In this document: in pieces, positions 1 through 7,712 of the stretch
Layout of the letters: every line of letters starts with the position of its first letter
Numbering within the stretch: the first letter of the stretch is position 1
Assembly (NCBI GenBank): GCA_947623305.1
Contig: CANQGQ010000001.1
Coordinates: forward strand, 248,001 to 312,000
Length of the DNA: 64,000 nucleotides
Reading direction: 5' to 3'
Source of the DNA: an uncultured Alistipes sp.
GTDB taxonomy: Bacteria; Bacteroidota; Bacteroidia; Bacteroidales; Rikenellaceae
The notes under the pieces: model-generated
What the model was told of the DNA's origin: nothing
Databases searched by the model: none
Seen by the model: only the letters and a program-made list of their open reading frames with translations
Made by a program: the position numbers and the translations under genes

Positions 1-2
1 TC

Positions 3-1513
3 TCGCTGCTTGTTGAGCTGTCGAACGACTATCGAATACGGTTAAACGATGTCGCGCGGTTGTTGAAATGCAACCAAGTCGATATAATGAGATTTTCCGA
101 TGAGTTGGAATCGCTGCGTCAACGCAAACTGCTCCGACGGCGCCGTAGTGGAGATGGCGATCCTGATACATGGCGTGTGCCGCAGATGGTGTTGCAGGCA
201 TTGCAACGCAACGAGTGTTATGTTGCAAAACCGACAACCGATCTCACGTTACGCACATTGTTCGATGTCGTAAAAAAGGAGATATCCTACTTGAAGCAAG
301 ATGAATTGTCGCTCGATGAGTTTGCAGCCGAGTTGGACGAGCTGTTGAATGCCAATCTGCATCTGCCGTTCTGCGTTCAGTTCAGGGCGATTGCCTATCA
401 GTTGGATGAGGCAGAGAAGATGCGTTGGTACACGCCTGTGTTCTGTATGCCGATTTTGTTGACAAAATTGACACTGAGGATTACGATCGATGGTTAGAGA
501 ATGATTACCATTTTCACTGGATGCTTCACACGCTCGTTATGGGCGACAATTCATTGTTGGACGAAGGCATATTCGAGCTTATCCCCAACGAATCATTCGG
601 TACTCCGACACGCTTTCGGCTGACCGACAGGGCCAAAGAGAATTTGCAGTTGAATGAAGTGGGAAAATACAAATCCGACATGGCCCGCCGGAATCTTGTT
701 GCAGCAGATTCTATCACGGCAAAACAACTATACTTCAACTCCTCCGAGCAAGAGCAGTTCGACCGATTGTGGAATCTGTTGATGCCCGGCACATTCCACG
801 CTGTATGCAACAACTTGAAATCAAACGGACTGCGACAGGGCTTTGCCTGCCTGTTCCATGGTTCGCCGGGTACCGGAAAAACGGAGTCTGTCTACCAACT
901 GGCCCGCAAGACGGGGCGCGACATCATGCGCGTAGATATAGCGCAGTCGAAAAGCATGTGGTACGGTGAGAGCGAAAAACGTATTCAAGCGATATTCGAC
1001 CATTATCGAAGTATCGTGCGCGATTGCAAGGTCGCACCGATATTGCTATTCAACGAGGCAGATGCTATACTGGGCAGCCGTAAAACCATTGTCGGACAAA
1101 ACCCGATAAACAAGACCGAGAATGCGATGCAGAATATCCTGTTGCAGGAGATTGAACGTTTGGACGGAATCCTGATTGCCACGACCAACCTGACGCAGAA
1201 TTTAGACAAAGCATTCGAGCGACGATTTCTCTACAAGATAGAGTTTAGGCGTCCGATGACCGATGCCCGCAAACATATTTGGATGTCGATGTTCCCGGGG
1301 TTGACCGAGCAGGAGTCGCTGACGCTGGCACAGGAGTTCGATTTGAGTGGCGGACAGATTGAGAATGTAGTCCGCAAGTCGATTGTGGATCACATGCTGA
1401 ACATCGCATCGGAGTCCAATTCGGAGTGGACACTGCTGAGCAACCTGCGCCGCTATTGCCGCGAAGAAGCATCATACAGCAACGACAGCAACAGACGGCG
1501 TGTTGGATTCTGA
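3..1513 (+). pseudogene. AAA+ ATPase with N-terminal winged-helix region, 5' partial and frameshifted
   Basis: The gene begins left of the window; frame 3 is open from the edge. It has the layout of the intact paralogue at 9186-10886: helical or winged-helix N-terminal part, then one AAA+ module with Walker A GSPGTGKTE (near base 860), a Walker B-like FNEAD, sensor-1 ATTNL and the arginine-finger region AFERRF. Near base 424 the frame changes. Upstream reads ..DEAEKMR and the homologous continuation LVHACVLYADF resumes two frames on, so one base is missing relative to the paralogue. Translation as written stops after about 165 codons, and the remaining 362 codons keep the full ATPase. The Walker B aspartate is replaced by asparagine in both copies. 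Family role is ATP-driven remodelling of proteins or nucleoprotein; the substrate is unknown. A sequencing error is possible, so broken status is likely but not certain. Confidence 0.8.
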
Positions 1514-1634
1514 GAATTTAGGATTGACACTCATTGTGCCATAATATTGATATTTAATCTGTCGGTAGATTGCTGGCGCAGACTTTCCACATTTCAACAT
1601 TATAAGGTTTGCTTCTTGTCTGTTAATGAAATAG

Positions 1635-1796
1635 CGAATTTTGCAATACGCACAAATCCTGCAGCTAATCAGACATGATGAGCAAATCTATGATAATGTA
1701 AAATCGGAATGTTTTTATACAGCTACCAGCAATTTAGAAAAAGGTCGAAGCGCATATCTTAATCCTCAAAGTTCAGATAACGAAAAAATTGTTTAA
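1635..1796 (+). pseudogene. Decayed 3' end of an unidentified gene (repeat copy A)
   Basis: An open frame without a good start runs from after the TAG at 1632 to the TAA at 1794. Its second half (from DEQIYDNVKSECFYT) is conserved at protein level in copy B from base 11667, which has DEQTYDNVKSECFYT, then diverges and stops early. Conservation of residues rather than bases suggests both are remnants of one protein's C-terminus. The family is not recognised. An AGGAGA just downstream precedes ATG 1813, which opens a 76-codon frame (MLDKAKK..) that is also degraded in copy B. Confidence 0.45.
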
Positions 1797-2111
1797 TAGG
1801 AGATAAAAAGCTATGCTGGACAAAGCGAAAAAAGTCCCTGTTAGATTTTTTAATCATAATGCAATAAGAACCAGAAATCTCATCGGGGATATTTGGATGC
1901 AAACAGCCAAATTCTATATTTGCTTTTTCCAAAAAGAAATTCTATCATTGTATTGTGGCATAGAGATGCATTGCAACGCAAGGCGGACACTACGGATTAG
2001 TGACCTAAAAATAGGAAAATCGCCGGAACATATTGATACATAACGGAAAGAAGCGAAAGGTTCAATTTCCGTTTTCCGCTCTGAAACAGGAGGATTGAGT
2101 AATCAGTCCTC
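1671..2111 (+). repeat. Imperfect long repeat, copy A
   Basis: About 400 bp here match 11659-12300 at roughly 80% by eye, in the same orientation. Two blocks correspond: 1671-1835 with 11659-11829, and 1839-2075 with 12032-12270. Copy B carries about 190 bp more between the blocks. Each copy lies downstream of one of the two AAA+ ATPase genes and ends in a hairpin plus T-run, so they look like decayed ends of duplicated modules of one mobile element. Low G+C compared with flanking genes. Confidence 0.75.
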
Positions 2112-2120
2112 TTTTCTTTT
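2090..2120 (+). terminator. Rho-independent terminator at end of repeat copy A
   Basis: A 9-bp stem GAGGATTGA/TCAGTCCTC with a GTAA loop is followed by TTTTCTTTT. Confidence 0.7.
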
Positions 2121-2555
2121 GTCAGTCAGCGGGTTGCGGGAATGCCACGTTTTAAGCTGTTAACGATCTGTTAACCGATCTTTTGCACCGTTTTGCTGCA
2201 AATCTTCATCTTGAAAAAGAACTCTCTATGCAAATATAGGGAATTTCATGCAGAATCGGAAATCATCTAACTTTTCATCTCGGTCGTTTCATCCGCATAG
2301 ATATTAAAAGACACAACTCTTCTAAAGTACGGTGAAACTTCTTTCATAACGGCTTGATTAATCCTTATCTGCTTTCGTGGCACGTCTCCTCGGTATTCAT
2401 CTGCCAGGTGTTGCTTTTGTCCGTGCAGCCGTTCAAAATGTTGCCAACGTTGTTTTAAAGACATTGTCATTGATATTGGGAGTTACGAACTTCTTGCGGG
2501 GCAATGAAAATGCCGAAGAATTTATGTACTGCCATGATATGGCACTATCCTCACC
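2121..2555. other. Gene-poor stretch upstream of the helicase gene
   Basis: No convincing gene. A 67-codon minus-strand frame (2267-2470, beginning MTMSLKQRWQ) has a plausible charged composition and could be a remnant of a mobile-element protein, but I do not recognise it and see no ribosome-binding site or promoter. The stretch is rich in A+T. Confidence 0.4.
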
Positions 2556-2563
2556 TATATTTG
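2556..2563 (+). promoter_or_regulatory. Bacteroidota -7 box for the DnaB-like gene
   Basis: TATATTTG matches the TAnnTTTG consensus and lies 28 bases before ATG 2592. No clear -33 element is seen. Confidence 0.5.
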
Positions 2564-2591
2564 CTAACAGAACCTAAAAATTGTCGAGCAA

Positions 2592-3494
2592 ATGAAATAT
2601 CATTCAACATCCCCGAACCCCAGCATACAAGACACTCTATCTGAATCTGTAGAGCCTTCGAAAATCACGACTGCATACAGCGGTGTGCCGTCGGGCTTCA
2701 AGGCGATCGACCGCGTGACATTAGGCTGGCAGCCGTCGGATCTTATCCTCGTCGCGGCCCGACCCTCAATGGGCAAGACCGCCTTCGGCCTTTCGATGGC
2801 CCGCAACATGGCAGTCGACCACAAACAAAGAGTCGCCTATTTTTCGGTGGAAATGTCGGCCACGCAGCTCTTGATGCGTCTGATTACCGCCGAGACTGGT
2901 CTGCCGAGCAACGATATCAAGTCGGATCGTCGTCTGCCTCCCGAGCAGCGGCACCGCTTGGAGTCGGCGATTCGGACGTTGTGCGCCGCGCCGCTTTACA
3001 TCGACGATACGCCAGCTCTTTCAGCTTTCGAGGTCCGTTCGAAGGCACGCCAGTTGAAGATGCACCACGACGTGAAGGTCATCATCATCGACTACCTCCA
3101 ACTTATGGCGGATAATGCTGACACGGAGAACGGCAACCGCGAGCAGGAGCTGGCCTTCATCATGCGCACGCTGAAGGAGACCGCCAAAGAGCTGAACGTG
3201 TCGATTATCGTCCTGTCGCAGTTGACCCGAACGACCGAATTGCACGGCGGCTCGAAGCATCCGCAACTTTCGGACCTGCATGATTCGGGCGTCCCCATCG
3301 AGGATGCTGACATCGTCGCCTTCATCCACCGTCCGGAGTATTACGGCATCAACGAGGACGAGAATGGCATACCTACCGATGGTCTGGCGGAGTTCATCAT
3401 CGCCAAGCATCGTAACGGTGCGGTGTGCAACGTCAACCTGCGCTTTTTGAAGGAGCAGGTGCGGTTCACCAACACGCTATCGGATGAATCTTAA
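2592..3494 (+). CDS. DnaB-type helicase core lacking the N-terminal domain
   Basis: A 300-residue RecA-like helicase core. Visible motifs are Walker A ARPSMGKTA (about 55-63), SVEMS, Walker B VIIIDYLQLM (about 166-175), LSQL, a DnaB-type segment SDLHDSG..IEDADIV, and KHRNG..NLRFL near the C-terminus. Replicative DnaB is normally about 450-500 residues; here the N-terminal primase-binding/hexamer domain is missing and only about 30 unrelated residues precede the core. It is therefore unlikely to be the main replicative helicase and more likely an accessory helicase or ATPase of the island. A W-L-S repeat protein and a WYL regulator follow on the same strand, with promoters between, so co-function is suggested but one operon is not shown. 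Confidence 0.85.
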   Translation: MKYHSTSPNPSIQDTLSESVEPSKITTAYSGVPSGFKAIDRVTLGWQPSDLILVAARPSMGKTAFGLSMARNMAVDHKQRVAYFSVEMSATQLLMRLITAETGLPSNDIKSDRRLPPEQRHRLESAIRTLCAAPLYIDDTPALSAFEVRSKARQLKMHHDVKVIIIDYLQLMADNADTENGNREQELAFIMRTLKETAKELNVSIIVLSQLTRTTELHGGSKHPQLSDLHDSGVPIEDADIVAFIHRPEYYGINEDENGIPTDGLAEFIIAKHRNGAVCNVNLRFLKEQVRFTNTLSDES

Positions 3495-3594
3495 AAAGGG
3501 AACGGAACATGCGCCATATCTCGACCGTCTGAAAATGGAGAATATTTTTTTCGTATCTTTACAACATGAGCCGCGATTTGGCTTATGTTGCCTC

Positions 3595-3602
3595 TACCTT
3601 TG
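3595..3602 (+). promoter_or_regulatory. -7 box before the W-L-S repeat gene
   Basis: TACCTTTG fits TAnnTTTG and lies 27 bases before ATG 3630. A second, weaker box TATCTTTA is at 3554-3561. Confidence 0.5.
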
Positions 3603-3629
3603 CCGTATGAAACCTAAAAACAAACGATT

Positions 3630-4145
3630 ATGACAACGAAAAATTGGAACGACGACTTCATGTCGCAGATTATGGACGAGGCAGCGTGGAAAGAGCTTTC
3701 CGGCGAATTTCCGTGGAGCGAGCAGCTGCTCGAGAAGTATCAGGACAAGGTGGACTGGGACGAGGTATCGGACAACAGTACCATGCTTTGGACGGCGTCG
3801 ATGCTGGAGAAATTCCGCAACAAACTCGACTGGAATACCCTTTCGCGCAGCGGACACCGGAGCATTCTGACTGCCGAGCTGTTCGAGCGTTTCAAGGAGC
3901 GCTGGAACTGGAGCGAGCTGTCGCGCAACAGCGACGTCAAGCTGACTTGTGAACTAATTGACCGGTTCATCGACCACTGGGACTGGCGGAAGTTGATCGA
4001 CCGTTACGACGACAAACTCTATGATCGCGCGTTTTTAGAGCGATACAAGGAGTACATCCCCGCATCCGAACTGCAAGATTCGCGTTTGTGGAGTGAAATC
4101 GTGGAACAGCGCAAGCTGCAGATCGCCCGTGAAATCGCCGCATGA
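3630..4145 (+). CDS. Repeat protein with W-x-x-L-S units, ending at an in-frame TGA
   Basis: The 171-residue product has at least four tandem units of about 26-30 residues. Each has a helix of the type LLEKYxDKVDW followed by a turn such as DEVS, NTLS or SELS (for example DWNTLSRS, NWSELSRN). Such repeats occur in uncharacterised Bacteroidota proteins and probably form a helical scaffold; no enzyme motif is visible. The stop is a TGA at 4143. Past it the same frame stays open for 38 further codons to TAG 4260, and those read like real protein: proline-rich, then the amphipathic helix IQKVLQEIAESLFG. The gene may thus be truncated by a nonsense mutation or read through. It lies between the helicase and WYL genes on the same strand. 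Confidence 0.75.
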   Translation: MTTKNWNDDFMSQIMDEAAWKELSGEFPWSEQLLEKYQDKVDWDEVSDNSTMLWTASMLEKFRNKLDWNTLSRSGHRSILTAELFERFKERWNWSELSRNSDVKLTCELIDRFIDHWDWRKLIDRYDDKLYDRAFLERYKEYIPASELQDSRLWSEIVEQRKLQIAREIAA

Positions 4146-4307
4146 AGAGCACCCGATCCGATTCGCGGCACTCCCGCTCCGAATCCGCCGTTCGATATAG
4201 ATATACAAAAGGTATTGCAAGAAATAGCCGAAAGCCTGTTCGGCATCAAAACCGGCCAATAGCAACATGAAATACGTAAAAACAAAGACTTAAAGAAAGA
4301 CACGAAT

Positions 4308-5270
4308 ATGGGACAAACACGAAACGGCCGCTCGTCGTCGAAAAGTAATGCCGGTGTGCTGTTCAACCGTTACGTCTGGCTGGTCGACACGATCTACCGC
4401 GCTGGCCGCATCTCGTTCGAGGAGATCAACGAACGGTGGCTGCGCTCGTCGCTCAACGACACGGGCGAGGAGCTGCCTGTAAAGACGTTCCACAACCACA
4501 AGAACGCCATTCAGCAGATGTTCGACATCGACATCGCCTGCGACCGCCGCGACGGATACGTCTACTACATCGAGCACGCCGAGGATATGGAGCAGGGCGG
4601 CGTACGGACGTGGCTGCTCAACACGTTTGCCGTGAATCACCTCATCAACGAGAGCCACCACCTCAAGCGGCGGATTCTCTTCGAGGAGATCCCCTCGGGG
4701 CAGCGGTTCCTGACTACGGTCATCGAGGCGATGCGCGACAACCGGACGCTCGAACTCACCTACCGAAGTTTCTGGCGCACGGAGGCTTCCACTTTCGAGG
4801 TGGCGCCATTCTGCGTTAAGGTTTTTCGCCAGCGCTGGTATTTGGTCGCCCGCAGCGTAAGCGACGGCAAGCTCCGTATCTATGGGCTCGATCGCATCGA
4901 GGAGCTGCACCAGACGGAGCATCCGTTCGAGCTGCCAGCCGATTTCGATGCACACGGCTATTTCGCCGACAGTTTCGGCATCATCGTCGACGAAGAATAC
5001 AGCGTTGAGCGGGTGCGGGTGCGCATCGGCGGCATCCAGCGAGATTACGTGCGCACGCTGCCGCTGCACGCTTCGCAGACCGAAAGCGAAATTACGGAGG
5101 AGAACTCCGTATTCGAATACCGGCTGCGCCCCACGGTCGATTTCCAGCAGGAGCTGCTGACGCACGCCGTGAATGCCGACGGCGAGATGGAGGTGCTCGA
5201 ACCGTTGTGGCTGCGAGAGCGGATGCAAACTATCGGCTTCGATTTGCAGCATAACCACTTAATACTATGA
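4308..5270 (+). CDS. WYL-domain transcriptional regulator
   Basis: A 320-residue regulator. The N-terminal 100 residues (LFNRYVWLVDTIYRAG..ISFEEINERW) form a winged-helix DNA-binding part. The middle carries the WYL domain, with the literal motif RQRWYLVARS at about 177-186 followed by LRIYGLDRI. The C-terminal 90 residues fit the WCX extension. WYL proteins bind ligand, often nucleotide or nucleic acid, and frequently regulate phage-defence or DNA-damage loci in bacteria. It lies 45 bp after the extended frame of the previous gene and 342 bp before the next coding gene. Ligand and target are not known. Confidence 0.85.
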   Translation: MGQTRNGRSSSKSNAGVLFNRYVWLVDTIYRAGRISFEEINERWLRSSLNDTGEELPVKTFHNHKNAIQQMFDIDIACDRRDGYVYYIEHAEDMEQGGVRTWLLNTFAVNHLINESHHLKRRILFEEIPSGQRFLTTVIEAMRDNRTLELTYRSFWRTEASTFEVAPFCVKVFRQRWYLVARSVSDGKLRIYGLDRIEELHQTEHPFELPADFDAHGYFADSFGIIVDEEYSVERVRVRIGGIQRDYVRTLPLHASQTESEITEENSVFEYRLRPTVDFQQELLTHAVNADGEMEVLEPLWLRERMQTIGFDLQHNHLIL

Positions 5271-5350
5271 CACTCGAATCCCGCATTCTCGGAAGCATAT
5301 CCGAATAGAATAAATGAACGGCGAAGCAACGCAGGATATGAAAATTTTCT

Positions 5351-5358
5351 TATCTTTG
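5351..5358 (+). promoter_or_regulatory. -7 box upstream of the structured RNA
   Basis: TATCTTTG matches TAnnTTTG. It lies about 60 bases before a strong nested hairpin (5420-5515) and 255 bases before the next coding start, so it may drive a leader or small RNA. No clear -33 element. Confidence 0.45.
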
Positions 5359-5419
5359 TCATATAATGACATAGACGGAAACAACATAGAGTTCGGCGGC
5401 TTACACTTTATCTCTTAAA

Positions 5420-5515
5420 CCGACCAAGTAAAAAGACGAAGACCACAAAGCCGAAGCGTCGCAACTCGCGTGCCTGCGCGAGCTTCGTTTTTTGTGGTAT
5501 GGGTGCCTTGGTCGG
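5420..5515 (+). ncRNA. Structured intergenic RNA candidate (nested stems) with internal terminator-like hairpin
   Basis: Four nested complementary blocks lie on one axis: CCGACCAAG 5420-5428 with CTTGGTCGG 5507-5515; ACCACAAA 5442-5449 with TTTGTGGT 5491-5498; CGAAG 5452-5456 with CTTCG 5483-5487; CTCGCG 5465-5470 with CGCGAG 5477-5482. The inner hairpin is followed by TTTTTT (5488-5493), so it can act as a terminator, while the outer stems would compete or extend it. It could be a leader attenuator for the downstream small gene, a small RNA, or a recombination-site hairpin. No known RNA family is recognised. Confidence 0.5.
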
Positions 5516-5612
5516 ACCCGAGAGATAGAAAGCCGGAGTCCGCGCTTTTATTGGACAACGTTTCCACCAACCCGATATGAAAATTCAAAACCACCATTAA
5601 AATTTCAAAAAA

Positions 5613-5831
5613 GTGAACGTATTTCGAATTACCCCCAAACGCATCAAGCGCGTGAACGGGCAAGTCTTGGCCCCCGAAATGGTGGTCAACGTCACGACGC
5701 GCCAGCACGCCAACACCCCGTTTTACAACGGTGCCGAAGAGATCAAGGAAGCCTACATGCGGCTGTATGGCTTCGACTACAAAAAAGCCTGCTGCTCGGC
5801 GAACGATTTCGAGTTCGAAGCACTGGGATAA
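5613..5831 (+). CDS. Small conserved protein, DUF6140-like
   Basis: The 72-residue product starts at GTG; the frame is closed upstream by TAA at 5598 and there is no in-frame ATG. It has a basic start (FRITPKRIKRVNGQ), a turn motif APEMVVNVTTRQ, then a helix EEIKEAYMRLYGFD ending in KKACCSANDFEFEALG. The pattern of hydrophobic strand, Gly-x-x-x-x-Pro-x-Met and Y-G-x-D helix resembles short DUF6140-type proteins in Bacteroidota mobile regions. That assignment is from memory of the pattern, not a search. Function unknown. A glycosylase-fold-like gene starts 16 bp downstream, so the two are probably cotranscribed. Confidence 0.65.
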   Translation: MNVFRITPKRIKRVNGQVLAPEMVVNVTTRQHANTPFYNGAEEIKEAYMRLYGFDYKKACCSANDFEFEALG

Positions 5832-5847
5832 ACAAAAAAACAGATAT

Positions 5848-6582
5848 ATGAAAACAACTAAACAGATTCAAGCGGAACTTACCGCGTTGTACAATGATTT
5901 TTTCAAGAAGATGAACATCAATCCGCAAAGCGGATTATGGCTGAACGCTCCCGAGAATGTGCATGTCAAATTCGAAACCATGCCATTTCTCGGACATAAC
6001 TATGCTGAAGCCCCGGTGAAGATTCTGTTTGCTGCGTATGATCTCGGGAACGACGAATCGGACGGCATTCAAACTTTCGAGGAACGGCACGAGGCGATCG
6101 TAAGCAACCCAAGCAGCCCTCATATCGCCGGAACATACGTGGCAACGTTGTGTTTGCTGAAAGAACAATATCGCGACGAATGGAACCGAATACTGGCAAA
6201 CGAAACAAAATCCAACATTACGGTAATCAAGGAATCACCCGACGGGGTATTGGAGCATGTGGCGATAACTAATCGCTGGAAGTTCGTAACTGCCAATCGC
6301 GAATATCGGCAAGGCGGCAGCGACAGGGTATACCGGAATAAGGACGCGGAAGTCGAATTATTCTACAAGGAGGTCGAGATATTGAATCCCGACATCATAT
6401 GGTTTCAAGGAACCAAAGGCGTGTATGAATATGCGGAACGACTGAAAGCACAAGGGCGTAAGGTCTATATTGCCTATCACCCATCCAATCATTTCGGGGA
6501 TGAGATCAACGGCGAAAAGGTAGATTGCAGAACACCGAAATATGCACGACTTATAATAGAATCGCAATCCGGAGATATCTGA
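5848..6582 (+). CDS. Hypothetical protein resembling the uracil-DNA-glycosylase fold
   Basis: ATG 5848 gives 244 residues; the longer upstream frame overlaps the previous gene and is not used. The order of elements fits the UDG superfamily fold: a strand with a possible substrate loop (KILFAAYDLGND, about 49-60), a GTYVATLCLL helix start, a segment with EILNPDIIWFQGTKG (about 177-191) and a late YIAYHPSNHF (about 207-216), like the HPS motif that ends the UDG active site. The classical GxDPY motif is absent, so activity on uracil cannot be claimed. It could recognise another modified base or be a structural relative. A second protein of similar layout lies at 7713-8867. Confidence 0.55.
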   Translation: MKTTKQIQAELTALYNDFFKKMNINPQSGLWLNAPENVHVKFETMPFLGHNYAEAPVKILFAAYDLGNDESDGIQTFEERHEAIVSNPSSPHIAGTYVATLCLLKEQYRDEWNRILANETKSNITVIKESPDGVLEHVAITNRWKFVTANREYRQGGSDRVYRNKDAEVELFYKEVEILNPDIIWFQGTKGVYEYAERLKAQGRKVYIAYHPSNHFGDEINGEKVDCRTPKYARLIIESQSGDI

Positions 6583-6621
6583 ATGACGTAGTTTGTCCAA
6601 CTGTTAAAATGTTTTTTCCGG

Positions 6622-6652
6622 GCCTCTGTCGCGATTCGGCAGAGGCTGTTTC
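6622..6652 (+). terminator. Hairpin between two island genes
   Basis: GCCTCTG 6622-6628 pairs with CAGAGGC 6640-6646, followed by TGTTTC. It ends directly before the next -7 box, so it probably separates two transcription units. The T-run is weak. Confidence 0.5.
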
Positions 6653-6660
6653 TATCTTTG
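6653..6660 (+). promoter_or_regulatory. -7 box for the 6683 gene
   Basis: TATCTTTG, 22 bases before ATG 6683, implying a very short leader. Confidence 0.55.
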
Positions 6661-6682
6661 CCATGTATAAAATGATCGACTT

Positions 6683-7327
6683 ATGGATAAAACCGATAAC
6701 AGAGCAGTTTATGACGTCGATTCGCCCGAATGGCAATGGAGGGATAAAGCGGAGAAACGAGAGGCGCAGCGATTGTTTTCACTGGAAGCGCAATGGCAGC
6801 GCAAAATGGCGGCACAGCGTGCAGCACCTTGTGCAGAAACTGTAAAAGAAACGACGATCGAGCAGGCTGTTGCCGAACTACACAAGGCTTTTCGGCACGA
6901 TATGTCCCCGGAAGATTGGGAAGCATTTCAGACGTTGAACCTCCGGCAGAAAACTGCCAAGTGGCAGGCGTTTATCGGCAGCGTTATGGGCGACTATGAT
7001 TCCGGTGAAATCTTCATGCTGCTGCAATTCAAAATCGACCGAATGGTCGATTACTGGCGGCAATTTTCGCACCTCGCAAACGGCGATTATATTCGTGCGC
7101 AAATGGAGCTGGCAAGCCGTCTGTTGCAGATCGTCATCAATGGAGGGACCGATGAGAAGTATGGCGAGGAGCTTCCATACGTGAATCTGCGCAACGAAGC
7201 CCGTTTCGAGGTGCGTTATTGTACGAAATGTTTCCTTGGGGGCAAACGGCATGAAGTCCGCTATCGCAAGGCCTACAACCTGCTGTTCAAGCTGTTGCAG
7301 GAAAACATCCTCCATTGGTTGGATTGA
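6683..7327 (+). CDS. Hypothetical helical protein
   Basis: The 214-residue product is not recognised. It starts acidic, then has long charged helices (QWRDKAEKREAQRLFSLEAQW; EQAVAELHKAFRHDM) and a C-terminal half rich in aromatic residues (FKIDRMVDYWRQF..ANGDYIRAQ), ending FKLLQENILHWLD. It has no signal peptide, membrane segment or obvious metal site, apart from one CTKC pair near residue 181 that is too small to call a zinc knuckle. The gene has its own promoter box 22 bases upstream and is preceded by a hairpin, so it may be expressed independently. Cytoplasmic location is likely. Confidence 0.65.
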   Translation: MDKTDNRAVYDVDSPEWQWRDKAEKREAQRLFSLEAQWQRKMAAQRAAPCAETVKETTIEQAVAELHKAFRHDMSPEDWEAFQTLNLRQKTAKWQAFIGSVMGDYDSGEIFMLLQFKIDRMVDYWRQFSHLANGDYIRAQMELASRLLQIVINGGTDEKYGEELPYVNLRNEARFEVRYCTKCFLGGKRHEVRYRKAYNLLFKLLQENILHWLD

Positions 7328-7404
7328 TGGTTATTTCAATAGAGAAAAAAAGTCGAAAGAGTATTATTGTACAAATAGGCATGTTACCATTTATAATTAT
7401 TGCG

Positions 7405-7412
7405 TATATTTG
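7405..7412 (+). promoter_or_regulatory. -7 box for the small zinc-motif gene
   Basis: TATATTTG matches TAnnTTTG and lies 21 bases before ATG 7434. Confidence 0.55.
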
Positions 7413-7433
7413 TAGCAGTTAACAAGATAAACT

Positions 7434-7688
7434 ATGGCACAGAAATTTTATTGCGAGTATTGCGGACACTCCGCATCATCGGTTCAATCATTAACGTCGG
7501 CTTATTGCTTCCGCCATCCCGATGGACCGAATAAAGGCAAGCACAAGCTGTACGAAGGCAGCGAGAAGTCTAAATACACCTGTAAATATTGCGGACATCA
7601 GGCGTCGAGCATCCAGTCTTTGACATCGGCCTATTGTTTTCGCCACCCCAATGGCCGAAACAAAGGCAAACACGCTCCGGCATTGTAA
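7434..7688 (+). CDS. Small tandem-repeat protein with two putative Zn-binding C-x2-C..C-x2-H motifs
   Basis: 84 residues made of two nearly identical units of about 38-40 residues. Each unit has YCGH, then A-S-S-[VI]-Q-S-L-T-S-A, then YCFRHP and N-K-G-K-H. Cysteine and histidine spacing (C-x2-C, about 16 residues, C-x2-H) suggests one zinc per unit, as in a small zinc ribbon or finger; the lysine-rich ends could contact nucleic acid. Similar one- and two-unit proteins are familiar from Bacteroidota genomes without known function. The near identity of the units shows recent duplication or selection for identical folds. A UDG-fold-like gene starts 24 bp downstream and is probably cotranscribed. 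Confidence 0.7.
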   Translation: MAQKFYCEYCGHSASSVQSLTSAYCFRHPDGPNKGKHKLYEGSEKSKYTCKYCGHQASSIQSLTSAYCFRHPNGRNKGKHAPAL

Positions 7689-7712
7689 TCAACCCGATAA
7701 CCAGCAATATTT

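Noticed and set aside
2267..2470. 67-codon minus-strand frame in the gap before the helicase
   Set aside because: Plausible composition but no promoter, family or neighbour support; kept only as a note in the gap entry.
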